Source: Selenomonas dianae
GTDB taxonomy: Bacteria; Bacillota; Negativicutes; Selenomonadales; Selenomonadaceae
Assembly: GCF_030644225.1 (NCBI RefSeq)
Contig: NZ_CP128650.1
Location: 1,788,001 to 1,852,000 of the forward strand
Length of the DNA: 64,000 nt
Direction: 5' to 3'
Program-made: the position numbers and the translations under genes
Notes under the pieces: model-generated
Database searches by the model: none
Told to the model about the DNA's origin: nothing
What the model saw: only the letters and a program-made list of their open reading frames with translations
In this document: positions 33,789-43,113 of the stretch, piece by piece
Layout: each line of letters opens with the position of its first letter
Numbering within the stretch: the first letter of the stretch is position 1

Positions 33789-33924
33789 CGCGCCTTTTCT
33801 CATCCAGACTGCGAAGGCAGCTGCCTTCTTCACTGTCGGCTTCGGAGTTTCACCGAATCGTGCCGCTCTCACGAGTGGCTTGCGGGCTGTACCGCCGGTG
33901 GGGATTTGCACCCCGCCTCAAAGA
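33789..33924 (-). promoter_or_regulatory. FMN riboswitch (RFN element)
   Basis: The conserved RFN blocks occur in order on the minus strand: CTTTGAGGCGGGGTGCAAA, then CCCCACCGGCGGTA and AGCCCGC, then CGGTGAAACTCCG, CCGACAGTGAAG, and GTCTGGATGAGAAAAGGC near the 3' edge. FMN binding should favour the downstream terminator and reduce expression of the ribD-led operon. Confidence 0.97.
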
Positions 33925-33940
33925 GCATCGTTCATCTGCT

Positions 33941-33969
33941 ATTGTAACACTATGGATTCGTACTGTCAA
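33941..33969 (-). promoter_or_regulatory. Promoter of the riboflavin operon
   Basis: On the minus strand TTGACA (33964-33969) and TACAAT (33941-33946) have a 17-base spacer. The -35 box overlaps the last codons of dhaM. Confidence 0.9.
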
Positions 33970-34352
33970 TCGTCAATCTTGACCGCGCCGCGCGTTTCCT
34001 CCGCACGCCGGACGACCTCATCGAGGCTGCCGCCGCAGACCGCAGTAATCGCCGCCACAACACTGCCCTCAACCACGGGGCAGTCTGCCACGCGCAGACG
34101 ACGCTCCGACATCTCCTCAAGGATTGTCTCGACCGTGAGGATGGAGCTGCCCGCGTCCACGAGAATGACAACGCCATCCGCGCCGTACACCGCATTGATC
34201 GCCGCAACGATCCGCGCATAGCTCGTCCCGAAACCGCCGTCCTCCATGCCGCCCGCAATCGCAATGTGTGCGTCCTTTGCCATCATCCGGCAGGTCTCGG
34301 CGATGCCGTGCGCGAGTGTCGCGCTGTGCGTTACAATCACAAGTCCGACCAT
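33966..34352 (-). CDS. dhaM: DhaM-like PTS EIIA component (dihydroxyacetone kinase phosphotransfer subunit)
   Basis: A 128-residue EIIA-mannose-type domain. The N-terminus MVGLVIVTHSATLAHGIA puts the phospho-accepting His at residue 9, as in DhaM, and the acidic VVILVDAGSS stretch follows. DhaM relays phosphate from HPr to the ADP-bound DhaL. No dhaK or dhaL is in the window, so it is either an orphan or its partners lie elsewhere. It starts 1 base after the terC-like stop and ends inside the riboflavin promoter. A regulatory phospho-sensor role is possible. Confidence 0.8.
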   Translation of the reverse strand: MVGLVIVTHSATLAHGIAETCRMMAKDAHIAIAGGMEDGGFGTSYARIVAAINAVYGADGVVILVDAGSSILTVETILEEMSERRLRVADCPVVEGSVVAAITAVCGGSLDEVVRRAEETRGAVKIDD

Positions 34353-34353
34353 A

Positions 34354-35025
34354 TCATTTTCTCCGCTGCAAATAGCCGCCAATGCCGCACACCGCGCCTG
34401 CGAGTGCCGCAGGAAGAAGGTGCTCCGCCTGCGGCAGCGCCGCCAAGATCATCACACCAATGGTACGGTCGTGTACGATCATCGTACCGCCCGTCCATCC
34501 GAGAATTGCCGTACCGAGCACGATGAGCACGGGATATTTCTCCATCAGCTTGCCGATCAGCTGACTGCCGCCCACCACGATGGGGATACTGATGAGAAGT
34601 CCGATCACAACAAGCAGAAAGTCGCCGTGCGACGCCCCCGCAATCGCGATCACATTGTCAATGCCCATTGCCGCATCCGCAACGATGATCGTCTTGACCG
34701 CGCCCGCGAACGTTTCCGCCGCCTCGATATGCGCCTCGCCGCCCGACGGTTTCATCAGCTTCACCGCAATCGGCAGCAGCACCAGCCCCCCGAGTGCCTG
34801 CAAGTAGGGCACGGAGAGCAGCTGCACCGCGAAATACGTCATGATGAGACGGACAACGATCGCCCCCGCCGTGCCGACGTAGATCGCACGATTTCGGAGG
34901 TGCGCGGGCAGCCGGTTCGATGCCATCGCAATGACGACGGCATTATCACCCGCGAGCACGAGATCGAGCACGATGATCGAAAAGAGTGCCACAAAGAACT
35001 GTGATGAAAAGAGTTCGACTTCCAC
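34354..35025 (-). CDS. TerC-family integral membrane protein (YjbE-like)
   Basis: A 223-residue protein with about seven hydrophobic segments. The family-defining motif LDLVLAGDNAVVIAMA is near residue 20, and a second acidic motif AAMGIDNVIAIAGASHGD is in the middle; these Asp/Asn pairs are thought to bind metal. Related proteins export manganese, often for co-translational loading of exported enzymes. It starts with GTG at 35025, 9 bases after htpG, and is followed at once by dhaM. The ion is inferred from the family only. Confidence 0.88.
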   Translation of the reverse strand: MEVELFSSQFFVALFSIIVLDLVLAGDNAVVIAMASNRLPAHLRNRAIYVGTAGAIVVRLIMTYFAVQLLSVPYLQALGGLVLLPIAVKLMKPSGGEAHIEAAETFAGAVKTIIVADAAMGIDNVIAIAGASHGDFLLVVIGLLISIPIVVGGSQLIGKLMEKYPVLIVLGTAILGWTGGTMIVHDRTIGVMILAALPQAEHLLPAALAGAVCGIGGYLQRRK

Positions 35026-35034
35026 GGTCTCTCC

Positions 35035-36984
35035 TTATTTTGCCATCATTTTTGCGAGCTTCTGCGCAAAGGCGACGGGATTCTCCGGCAGGATGCCCTC
35101 AATCAGCAGTGCCTGCGTATAGAGCAGGTCGCAGTAGTCCTTGAACTCCTCGCTGTCCTTGCCCGCCGCGTGCACCTCTTTCAGCTTCGCAAAGAGATCG
35201 TGATGCGGATTGATCTCAAGGATGCGCCGTGCCTTGAACATCGGATTGTTCATCTCGGCAAAGGTCTGCTCCATCGACAGCGACGGTCCCGCCTCATCCG
35301 CGACCAGACAGACCGCGCTTGAGCGCAGCCGCTGTGAGATCTTCACCTCGGCGATCTTATCCCCGATGGCTTCCTTCACATCCTTGATGAGATCGTCGTT
35401 CGCCTTGGCGATGTCCTCCGTTTCCTTCTTCGCCGCCTCGCTCTCCGCATCATCGAGACCCAAGTCGCCGCGGCTGATCGAATGGAAGTTTTTCCCCTCG
35501 TACTCATGCACCGTCTCAATCGCGAACTCATCCACGGGGTCGAGCAGGAACAGCACCTCCAACCCGCGCTCGCGCAGCTGCTCCATCTGCGGCAGCTGCT
35601 CAATCGTCGCCTGATCCTTCGCCGTCGCGTAGTAGATGCTCTTCTGGCTCTCGGGCATCCGCGCAACATACTCCTTGAGGGAGACGAGCGCCCCCTCCTT
35701 CGAGCTGTGGAAGAGCAGGAGATCCTTCAGCTTGTCCACCGTGTCGCGCCCCGCGTACATACTGTTGTAGACGCCGATCTTCAGCATACGGCCGTATTCG
35801 TTCCAGAACTTCTCGTAGTCCTCGCGGTTTTTCTCCAGTTTTTTGCCGAGCGTCTTGAGTACATTCTTCTCAAGCGCACGCCCGATGGTCTTGAGTTCAC
35901 GGCTCTGCTGCAAGAGTTCACGCGAGATGTTGAGCGAGAGGTCGGGCGAGTCCACAAGCCCCTTGACGAAACGCAGGTAGTCCGGCAGGAGATCCTTGCA
36001 CTTGTCCATGATGAACACATGGCGCGAGTAGAGCTGAATCCCCGGCTCATAGTCCGCCTGATAGAGGTTGAACGGCGCACGCGCGGGGATCTCAAGGAGT
36101 GCCGTGTACTCCACCGTGCCCTCTGCCTTCGTGTGGAACACCTCCATCGGTGCTTCCCACTCGTGGAACTGGTCACGGAAGAAATCGTTGTACTCCTCCG
36201 GCTTGATCTCGGACTTTGCACGCGTCCAGAGCGGCTGCATCGAGTTCAGCGTGCGCAGCTCCGTCTTTTTGATCTTCTCCGCGCCCTCGATGACCTTGCC
36301 CTCATCGTCGCGCGGCATCTCCTCCGTCGTGACGTTCATGCGAATCGGATAGCGCACATAGTCGGAGTATTTCTTCACGAGGCTTTCCAATGTGAACGTA
36401 TCCGTATAGTCCGTCTCGCCCTCCGTGAACTCCTTCGCGAGATGGATCGTCACCGTCGTGCCGCGCGTCTCCTTCTCCGCGTCCTCAATCGTGTAGCTGC
36501 CGTCGCCCGCCGACTCCCAACGCGTCGCCTGCTGCTCACCCGCACGACGCGTTACGATCGTCACACGCTCCGCAACCATAAATGCCGAGTAGAAGCCAAC
36601 GCCGAACTGCCCGATCAGCTCCTTGTCGGGTGTGCCGCCGCTTTCCTCCTTCGCCTTTGCGAGCTGCTCCATGAACGCCTTCGTGCCCGACTTTGCAATC
36701 GTGCCGATGTTCTCCACGACCTCCGCACGCGACATACCGATGCCGCTGTCCGAGATCGTCAGCGTCTTGCTCTCCTTGTCGGGCACGAGGAAAATCTCAT
36801 AGTTCTCATCGCCCTCAAGCATATCGCGGTTCGTCAGGCTCTCGAAATGCAACTTGTCCATCGCATCCGACGCATTCGAAATCAGCTCGCGCAGGAAAAT
36901 CTCGCGGTTCGTGTAGATCGAGTGGATCATCAGATCGAGCAGCTGCTTTGTCTCCGCTTGAAACTCAAACGTTTCCTTTGCCAT
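35035..36984 (-). CDS. htpG: Molecular chaperone HtpG (Hsp90)
   Basis: A dimeric ATP-dependent chaperone of 649 residues. The start at 36984 (MAKETFEFQAETKQLLDLMI) follows GGGGAG; the longer reading is rejected because the family begins here. The N-terminal GHKL ATPase has ELISNASDAMDKL, TISDSGIGMS, GTIAKSGTK and IGQFGVGFYSAF. The middle domain has LNISRELLQQ. The C-terminal dimerisation domain follows from about 520. It is first of a compact htpG-terC-dhaM group. Confidence 0.97.
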   Translation of the reverse strand: MAKETFEFQAETKQLLDLMIHSIYTNREIFLRELISNASDAMDKLHFESLTNRDMLEGDENYEIFLVPDKESKTLTISDSGIGMSRAEVVENIGTIAKSGTKAFMEQLAKAKEESGGTPDKELIGQFGVGFYSAFMVAERVTIVTRRAGEQQATRWESAGDGSYTIEDAEKETRGTTVTIHLAKEFTEGETDYTDTFTLESLVKKYSDYVRYPIRMNVTTEEMPRDDEGKVIEGAEKIKKTELRTLNSMQPLWTRAKSEIKPEEYNDFFRDQFHEWEAPMEVFHTKAEGTVEYTALLEIPARAPFNLYQADYEPGIQLYSRHVFIMDKCKDLLPDYLRFVKGLVDSPDLSLNISRELLQQSRELKTIGRALEKNVLKTLGKKLEKNREDYEKFWNEYGRMLKIGVYNSMYAGRDTVDKLKDLLLFHSSKEGALVSLKEYVARMPESQKSIYYATAKDQATIEQLPQMEQLRERGLEVLFLLDPVDEFAIETVHEYEGKNFHSISRGDLGLDDAESEAAKKETEDIAKANDDLIKDVKEAIGDKIAEVKISQRLRSSAVCLVADEAGPSLSMEQTFAEMNNPMFKARRILEINPHHDLFAKLKEVHAAGKDSEEFKDYCDLLYTQALLIEGILPENPVAFAQKLAKMMAK

Positions 36985-37090
36985 AGTATCGTTCTCCCCT
37001 TGTATTCGATTATTTTGCATAGTTCTCTAAAGTATGCAATTCCAAACTGTGAATATAGTACACCAAAAATGACAAAAAGTCAAAAATAAG

Positions 37091-38132
37091 TTATTCACTG
37101 CAACAATTGAGTATCCGATGCAAAGATGCCTCCATACTGTACCGACCAAGAACGGCAGCGTGACCGCGTGCGGCAATGCGCTCGCGCTCATCTTCGTGCG
37201 CAAGATAATATGAAATCTTTTCGATCAGTTCCTCCGTCGAGCGAAAAATCGCCATGTCCTGCTCCGGCACAAGCCCCGCATAGTCCTCGCGTTCGTCAAC
37301 GAGCTGAAAACTGCCCGTCGCCATGATCTCGAACGTGCGCGGATTGACCCCCTTATGTGCGGAGAGATGGATGTTCAGGCAGATTTTCGAGCGTGCATAG
37401 AGTTCCGCAGCCTCCTCCGGCAGCACCATGCCATTGGTAAGATATTTTGTGATGTATGGATATTTTCTCTGAAAGAGGTGCTTCTTCCAAAAATATCGCT
37501 CTTCATAAAACGGGCCATAAATTGCCATGCGCCATCCATTGCGCACGGCATGGGCAGCAGCCTGTTCCAAGATATGCAGACGATTTCGATACGGCGCCCC
37601 CATAAAGGCAATATCAATCTCCTTATCCCGGCGTGCCTCCACCCTCGCATATGCTGCGTTATATCCCACGGGACAATATGCAGCGGGGATCTGATACCGC
37701 TCCTGCAAAAACAGCACATCCCGTTTCTCAAAGACATAGATGCGATCACAATATGGGAAAAACGCCTCCCATCCTCCCTGACCAACAATGCTGTCCACGA
37801 GCCAGCACAGAATTTTCGGGGGGAGGGGTAAACGCTTGTTTGATTTTCTTTTGATCAACCTCGTCCAATATCGCCTTTGGGATATTGATGAACAGGATCA
37901 CATCGGGATGAAACTTCTCCATCGTCCGATAAAGATTTTCCCGCCATTGGTGAAGGTAACGCTCCCGCCCCTGATGAAAGCCGAGTTTATCCAGTTTCTT
38001 CTCGGCGTACGAACATATTTCCCGATACGGCTCAGTTGGAAAGAAACGCACGATATGTCCCATTTTCTCAAGCGTCTCTGTGATATGCAAGAAGCCATCA
38101 AATCGCGCCGACATAACACATACAATATGCAT
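37091..38132 (-). pseudogene. CgeB-like glycosyltransferase, frameshifted at a poly-C tract
   Basis: Two overlapping frames together make one glycosyltransferase. The first (38132 down to about 37820) begins MHIVCVMSARFDGFLHITET and ends its good part at IPKAILDEVDQKKIKQAF. The second frame continues with PPKILCWLVDSIVGQGGWEA, GAPYRNRLHILEQAA and the C-terminal HKGVNPRTFEIMATGSFQLV typical of CgeB-type glycosyltransferases. The switch falls in CCCCTCCCCCC (minus strand); removing one C from the six-C run (37820-37825) would restore an uninterrupted protein of about 347 residues. It may be phase variation, a true mutation or a sequencing error. The partner glycosyltransferase is 38 bases upstream. 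Confidence 0.82.
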
Positions 38133-38170
38133 TCCGATCTCCTATCCTTGCGTCCCCCATGCTCGGCTTT

Positions 38171-39346
38171 TCATGAGGACATAACCTCCCGCATCAGATT
38201 CTCCCACTTTGTCCAGATGATCTTGGGGGCATAGGCGCGCATGGATACACGCGCCGCATTCCCCATCTTCACGCGTAAATTGCGGTCACGCATAAGGATT
38301 GTCATTTTCTCCGCGAGGGGTTCTGCCCCGTCTGCTGCAAGCAGCCCATTCACACCATCATCAATCAGTTCGGCGACAGAAACACAACTTTGATAGCCGA
38401 TCAGCGGCAATCCCATGCTCATCGCCTCCGTATGCGCAAGGCTGAAACCTTCGTATGCACTCGGCGCAACACAGAGATCAGCGCCCTGTAACACGCGCGG
38501 GATTTCCGCCGTCGTCCCGCAAAACAAAATGCGATCTTCCAGACCTGCCGCCGCAATCATCCGCAGCATTTCCTTCTGATAGCTTTTGCTGTCCTCTGCT
38601 CCCCAGAGTTCGAGCGTCCAGTCGGGGAACTCTGCCGCAATCTTACAAAATGCCGCAATCAAGAGATGCGGGCGCTTGTGGTTGCGTACCATACGCCCAA
38701 TAAAGATGATCTTGTACATCTCTTTTTCACGCGCCAAATCCGCCTGCTCCGTATACTGAGGAACGACGTTGCCGATGGGAACGACGCGCACGTTTGGGAT
38801 GTATTTTTGCACACGCTCGGCAAAGCCCGGCAGGAGCACTTGGAACACGGCACAGCGTTCGAGTGCGGGCAGTTCCTCCTTCGGATGGGTCTGAAACAGA
38901 TCCACGGGATCGCCGTGCGACATGATAATGACGGGCGTTTCGATCCGAAGATCACAGAGGAGCATCTTTGCCGAGCTCGTTTGAAAACAGATAATGACAT
39001 CGGGCTGTACCTCATCCAGTACCGCCGCCATATTCTTTTGGATGTGTTTCGCAAAAAATTCATCGTTGACGCTGCGTCCATATCGCTGTCCGAATGCACG
39101 CAGCACCTCGCGCTTGATCTTGAGCGCGGTCGGGAACGTGCAGTGTGTCCCGCGAAAATGCTGGAGATTGTACGCCGTCACACGTTCGTCCAGCGGATAG
39201 AAAAACGCCCCCTCACGGTCGTCCGTGTAGACCGTCGTCACCGTATGCCCGCGCCGCACCATCTCATTCGCAAACGCGACATTCACCTTCGCCGCTCCGC
39301 CCGTATCTCCGACCATCTTTGAGAAATTCGCCAGCAGTATCCGCAT
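38171..39346 (-). CDS. Glycosyltransferase family 4
   Basis: A 391-residue GT-B glycosyltransferase. The N-terminal part has MRILLANFSKMVGDTGGAAK (donor-side loop) and a mid-protein linker. The C-terminal domain has IIFIGRMVRNHKRPHLLIAA and the EX7E-type region SAYEGFSLAHTEAMSMGLPL. The start at 39346 follows TTGGAG. It is paired with the frameshifted CgeB-like glycosyltransferase, so both probably act on a surface polysaccharide or a glycosylated protein. The flagellum is a possible target, but nothing in the sequence fixes the acceptor. Confidence 0.9.
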   Translation of the reverse strand: MRILLANFSKMVGDTGGAAKVNVAFANEMVRRGHTVTTVYTDDREGAFFYPLDERVTAYNLQHFRGTHCTFPTALKIKREVLRAFGQRYGRSVNDEFFAKHIQKNMAAVLDEVQPDVIICFQTSSAKMLLCDLRIETPVIIMSHGDPVDLFQTHPKEELPALERCAVFQVLLPGFAERVQKYIPNVRVVPIGNVVPQYTEQADLAREKEMYKIIFIGRMVRNHKRPHLLIAAFCKIAAEFPDWTLELWGAEDSKSYQKEMLRMIAAAGLEDRILFCGTTAEIPRVLQGADLCVAPSAYEGFSLAHTEAMSMGLPLIGYQSCVSVAELIDDGVNGLLAADGAEPLAEKMTILMRDRNLRVKMGNAARVSMRAYAPKIIWTKWENLMREVMSS

Positions 39347-39480
39347 GTGATGCTCCAATTCCATTCATTTCCGTTCCATCAGGATAAATTTATTGTAACA
39401 AATCCGAAAGTCTTTCGCAAATATCTCCGCGCATTTACACATCAAAATCTTTACCTCTGCATAATCCATTTTCTCTCCCT

Positions 39481-39492
39481 CTATGCTATAAT
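39481..39492 (+). promoter_or_regulatory. Extended -10 promoter of the SIMPL-acyltransferase pair
   Basis: The plus strand carries TGCTATAAT (TATAAT at 39487-39492 preceded by TGC), an extended -10 element. The -35 region is poor. It is about 45 bases upstream of the SIMPL start. Confidence 0.6.
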
Positions 39493-39536
39493 GAACGCAG
39501 TTTTAGGCATTCTGCTCGAAAGAACGGAGGGTTATC

Positions 39537-40253
39537 ATGAAGCATTTTTCATTGGGTTCACTCGTATGCGCGGCAATATTTGCCCTCGCGCTGGTGATTC
39601 CGACGGGGACGGCATCCGCCGAGGAGGCAGTGCCGACGCTGACGATGAACGGGGTCGGCTCGGCTCAGATCGCGCCCGATATGGCGGAGGTCACGCTCGG
39701 CGTTGTAACGGAGGCAAAGGATGCGGCACGGGCGCACGCGGACAATGCGGCACAGGCGGCACGCGTACAGAACGCGGTAAAGGCGCTCGGCATCGCAGAG
39801 CGCGACATTCAGACGACACGCTATGATTTCGAGCCGGTCTACGATGTGAAGGACAATGGGCGCAGTGTGACGACGGGCTATACAGTAACGAACGCGGTCG
39901 TCGTGAAGGTGCGCAACCTCGCCAATGTAGGCAAGGTGATTGATGCTGCACTCGCAAACGGCGCGAACCGTGTGGACTCCCTCGAATTCTCGGCGAGTGA
40001 CCCGCGTGCGGCAAAGAGTGCCGCGCTTGCCGATGCGGCGCGTGACGCACGCAGCAAGGCGGATGCCGTGGCGCGTGCGCTCGGTGTCCGTATCGTCCGC
40101 GTGCTGAATGTCTATGCAGATGCACAGTCCCATACGCCGCGCAACTATATGCCGATGATGATGGCAAAGGAGGCGTACGATGCCGCAACGCCGATTGCGG
40201 CGGGGGAGCTGTCCTATGAAGCCTCGGTGAACATCTCCTATGTCATCGAGTAA
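39537..40253 (+). CDS. SIMPL-domain (DUF541) secreted/periplasmic protein
   Basis: A 238-residue exported protein. Residues 1-28 form a signal peptide (hydrophobic CAAIFALALVIPTG, then ASAEEA cleavage). The mature part is a single SIMPL domain, recognised by LTMNGVGSAQIAPDMAEVTL, IQTTRYDFEPVYD, a hydrophobic central strand and the closing AALADAARDARSKADAVARA. Family members occur in the periplasm or bind interleukin-receptor kinases; the bacterial function is unclear. The ribosome-binding site is AACGGAGG. Its last 14 bases overlap the acyltransferase start, so the two are coupled. Confidence 0.9.
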   Translation: MKHFSLGSLVCAAIFALALVIPTGTASAEEAVPTLTMNGVGSAQIAPDMAEVTLGVVTEAKDAARAHADNAAQAARVQNAVKALGIAERDIQTTRYDFEPVYDVKDNGRSVTTGYTVTNAVVVKVRNLANVGKVIDAALANGANRVDSLEFSASDPRAAKSAALADAARDARSKADAVARALGVRIVRVLNVYADAQSHTPRNYMPMMMAKEAYDAATPIAAGELSYEASVNISYVIE

Positions 40254-41376
40254 GCGGGCGCGTGTTTCTGCGGTCGAGGCGATTCGCGGTATCTCCATGA
40301 TGGGCGTGATCGGCATCCACATCGGTGCAGAGTACCTTGCGAATCCATCGCCGAACATTCATCTTGTGGCGCTTTTTGACATCGGTACGCGCTTTGCCGT
40401 GCCGATTTTTTTCTTTATCTCGGCGTTCGGCCTCTTCTACGGGCAGTCGCCGTCTGCGCCGTTCTCCTACCGCGATTTCCTCGTGCGGCGCGGACGCGCG
40501 GTCATGATCCCCTATCTCGTATGGTCGCTTTTCTATCTCCTCCATGATGCATACGTCTACGGGGTGGGCTTCCCGCCGATCACCGCACTGCCGGGGATTC
40601 TCTTCTTCGGCAATGCAAAATATCAACTCTACTTCATGGTGATCCTGATCTGGTTCTATCTGCTGATGCCGCTCTGGCGCGTTCTCCTCGCGCGTATGAC
40701 CCTGCCGCTGCTCGCGGCGATTCTCCTCGTGCAGGTCGCATTTGACTACTGGTCGAGCTTTGATACGGCGTTCAATCTCTACGTCTACGCTCTGCCCGAG
40801 GGGACGCTGCTGCGTGCGCTGCTCTTCTATCGGCTGAACTACTGGGTCATGCACTACGTCTTTATCTTCCTGCTCGGCGGATATGTCGCGCTGCATTTTG
40901 GCGCGTTCCGCGCGTGGATGGAACGCAATACGGTGCGGCTCTATGCGTTCGCCATCCTCAGCCTCGCCGCCCTCCTCGCGTGGTACTACAAGCTGCTGCT
41001 CGTGGATGGATACACACCGCTCGAAGGGATCTACACGGCGCATCAGCTCTCGCCGCTCGGCATCCTCTACACCATCGGTGCCACGCTCGCGCTCTTTGCG
41101 TTCTTTACCCGACTGGGGACGGAGAACATTCTTGGGCGCACATTTCAACTCCTCGGAAAACACTCCTATTTTATCTATCTTGGACATCCGATTGCAATCA
41201 CCTACCTGCTCATGGCGATTCACGGAAGCGGTCACGTCCTCACCGCGCCGCTTGCGCTCGCAATGTATGCGGCGACGCTCGTGCTGACGCTCCTAGGTGC
41301 GATTGTTGTACGGAGGATTGGTGAGCGCGTACCAATCGTAAATGAGCTGACGATCGGACTGAAGCCGAAAAAGTAA
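40240..41376 (+). CDS. Acyltransferase family 3 membrane protein
   Basis: A 378-residue integral membrane O-acyltransferase with about ten transmembrane segments. The N-terminal motif VEAIRGISMMGVIGIHIGAE contains the catalytic His of the family, followed by FFFISAFGLFYG and RRGRAVMIPYLVWSLFYLL. Such enzymes acetylate or succinylate surface glycans or exported lipids. It overlaps the SIMPL gene by 14 bases, an unusual pairing. It is followed by a bidirectional terminator shared with metK. Confidence 0.92.
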   Translation: MSSSKRARVSAVEAIRGISMMGVIGIHIGAEYLANPSPNIHLVALFDIGTRFAVPIFFFISAFGLFYGQSPSAPFSYRDFLVRRGRAVMIPYLVWSLFYLLHDAYVYGVGFPPITALPGILFFGNAKYQLYFMVILIWFYLLMPLWRVLLARMTLPLLAAILLVQVAFDYWSSFDTAFNLYVYALPEGTLLRALLFYRLNYWVMHYVFIFLLGGYVALHFGAFRAWMERNTVRLYAFAILSLAALLAWYYKLLLVDGYTPLEGIYTAHQLSPLGILYTIGATLALFAFFTRLGTENILGRTFQLLGKHSYFIYLGHPIAITYLLMAIHGSGHVLTAPLALAMYAATLVLTLLGAIVVRRIGERVPIVNELTIGLKPKK

Positions 41377-41387
41377 ATTGACAGTGC

Positions 41388-41430
41388 AAAAGGCTGCCGC
41401 CGAAGATAATTCTTCGTGCGACAGCCTTTT
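41388..41430. terminator. Bidirectional terminator between the acyltransferase and metK
   Basis: AAAAGGCTG pairs with CAGCCTTTT and an inner CGAAG/CTTCG stem closes the loop, between two convergent genes. Confidence 0.88.
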
Positions 41431-41475
41431 CTTATGCTTTGCGTGGAGCACACATGGCAGAGTTTGTATTAAGAC

Positions 41476-42660
41476 TTACAGCCCTGCTTCTTTCTTCAGC
41501 AGCTCCGCCTTGTCCGTCTTTTCCCATGGCAGATCGACATCCGTGCGGCCGAAATGTCCGTACGCCGCCGTCTGGCGATAGATGGGACGGCGGAGATCCA
41601 GCATCTTGATGATGCCCGCAGGACGCAGATCAAACGTCTTCTGAACAAGCGCGACGATCTTCTCCTCGTCGATCTTGCCCGTACCGAACGTGTCGACCAT
41701 GATGGAGACGGGATGTGCAACACCGATGGCATACGCAAGCTGAATCTCCACACGATCCGCAAGCCCCGCCGCAACGATGTTCTTTGCGACATAGCGCGCC
41801 GCATACGCCGCGCTGCGGTCAACCTTCGTGGGATCCTTGCCCGAGAACGCACCGCCGCCGTGACGCGCCCATCCGCCGTAGGTATCGACAATGATCTTGC
41901 GCCCCGTGAGCCCCGAGTCGCCGTGCGGGCCGCCAATGACGAACTTGCCCGTCGGGTTGACGAAATACTTTGTTTCCGCACGCAGCAGCTCCGCCGGAAC
42001 GATCTCCTTGATGATCTTTTCGATCATATCCTTGCGGATGGTCTCAAGATCAACCGCCTCGTCGTGCTGCGTGGAAATAACGATGGTATCGACGTAGACG
42101 GGCCTGCCGTCCTCATACGCCACTGTAACCTGCGTCTTGCCGTCGGGGCGCAGATACTTCAGCTCACCGCTCTTGCGTACGTCTGTGAGACGGCGTGCGA
42201 GCTTATGCGCGAGAACAGTTGTGAGCGGCATATACTCGGGCGTTTCGTTCGTCGCATAGCCGAACATCATGCCCTGATCGCCCGCACCAATCGCCTCTGC
42301 AGCGTCCATCTTGCCTTCGCGCGACTCAATCGCCTGATTGACCCCCTGCGCGATGTCAGGCGACTGCTCGTCAAGCGAGACGAGAATGCCGCAGGTGTCG
42401 GCATCGAAGCCGTAGCTGGCGTTCGTATAACCGACCTCACGCACCGTCTGGCGGATGATCTTCGGAATATCGACATAGCAGGTGGTCGAGATCTCACCGA
42501 CGACGTGCGCCTGTCCCGTCGTAACGAGGGTCTCACACGCAACACGCCCCTGCGGATCCTGCGCGAGGATGGCGTCGAGAATGCTGTCCGAGATCTGATC
42601 GGCGAGTTTGTCGGGATGACCCTCGGTGACAGACTCGGATGTAAAGAGCATCTTCTTCAT
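41476..42660 (-). CDS. metK: S-adenosylmethionine synthetase
   Basis: Makes SAM from methionine and ATP. It has 394 residues, the family length. Signature motifs are [20 protein letters not shown] at the N-terminus, [32 protein letters not shown] and [16 protein letters not shown]. The ATG at 42660 follows GGGAGG. It is controlled by an S-box (SAM-I) riboswitch, so expression falls when SAM is plentiful. Confidence 0.99.
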   Translation of the reverse strand: MKKMLFTSESVTEGHPDKLADQISDSILDAILAQDPQGRVACETLVTTGQAHVVGEISTTCYVDIPKIIRQTVREVGYTNASYGFDADTCGILVSLDEQSPDIAQGVNQAIESREGKMDAAEAIGAGDQGMMFGYATNETPEYMPLTTVLAHKLARRLTDVRKSGELKYLRPDGKTQVTVAYEDGRPVYVDTIVISTQHDEAVDLETIRKDMIEKIIKEIVPAELLRAETKYFVNPTGKFVIGGPHGDSGLTGRKIIVDTYGGWARHGGGAFSGKDPTKVDRSAAYAARYVAKNIVAAGLADRVEIQLAYAIGVAHPVSIMVDTFGTGKIDEEKIVALVQKTFDLRPAGIIKMLDLRRPIYRQTAAYGHFGRTDVDLPWEKTDKAELLKKEAGL

Positions 42661-42716
42661 TTAGAACCTCCCTTAGTTCGTAAAAATAGATGGATAAGGA
42701 TAACCTCACTAAGAAA

Positions 42717-42739
42717 GCCTCCCCTAAGACAAGGGAGGC
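42717..42739 (-). terminator. SAM-riboswitch-controlled terminator
   Basis: On the minus strand GCCTCCC pairs with GGGGAGGC and is followed by TTTCTT. It lies about 12 bases beyond the aptamer 3' edge and 57 bases before metK. Confidence 0.88.
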
Positions 42740-42750
42740 CGGAACTGCCA

Positions 42751-42854
42751 CTCTCATCTCATAGGCGCTCGCCTATAGGAATTGGCACCGTTGACACATA
42801 CGTCATGGTTGCCGCAGCTTCATCGGGCCATTCCCTCCACTGCTCTGGATGAGG
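42751..42854 (-). promoter_or_regulatory. SAM-I (S-box) riboswitch
   Basis: The conserved blocks are clear: CTCATCCAGAG, GGAGGGAATGGCCCGATGAA, GCTGCGGCAACC, GGTGCCAATTCC and the closing GATGAGAG, which pairs with CTCATC at the 5' edge (P1). Confidence 0.97.
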
Positions 42855-42876
42855 TATATTCACTTCTATGTTTCGC

Positions 42877-42905
42877 ATTGTAACGAATGCGCGCCGCGTT
42901 GTCAA
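42877..42905 (-). promoter_or_regulatory. Promoter of metK
   Basis: On the minus strand TTGACA (42900-42905) and TACAAT (42877-42882) with a 17-base spacer, just upstream of the S-box. Confidence 0.92.
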
Positions 42906-42933
42906 GGACTATTTTCACAGGCATACACAATTA

Positions 42934-43103
42934 TTGAGCAAGTCCCACGCGAACGCCTCGTTACGCAAGTGATCGTGCGCTTGTACGCTTAAATACCGTC
43001 GGACTTCTTAAACGCGCTTCGCTTGAACGAAAGAAATCCGACGGGGCGTACCGCGCTCTTTACTCACTTACTCCACTAGGGTTCGCTTTGGGACTTCGCT
43101 CAA
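42934..43103 (-). repeat. Interspersed palindromic element, copy C (inverted)
   Basis: A copy of the palindrome in the orientation of copy B. The outer arm is TTGAGC/GCTCAA, then GTCCC/GGGAC. The helix that reads GCGTGC/GCACGC in copy A is GCGC/GCGC here. It lies between the metK promoter and the end of coaBC, so it sits in the coaBC 3' untranslated region. Confidence 0.92.
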
Positions 43104-43113
43104 CGTAGAAGAT

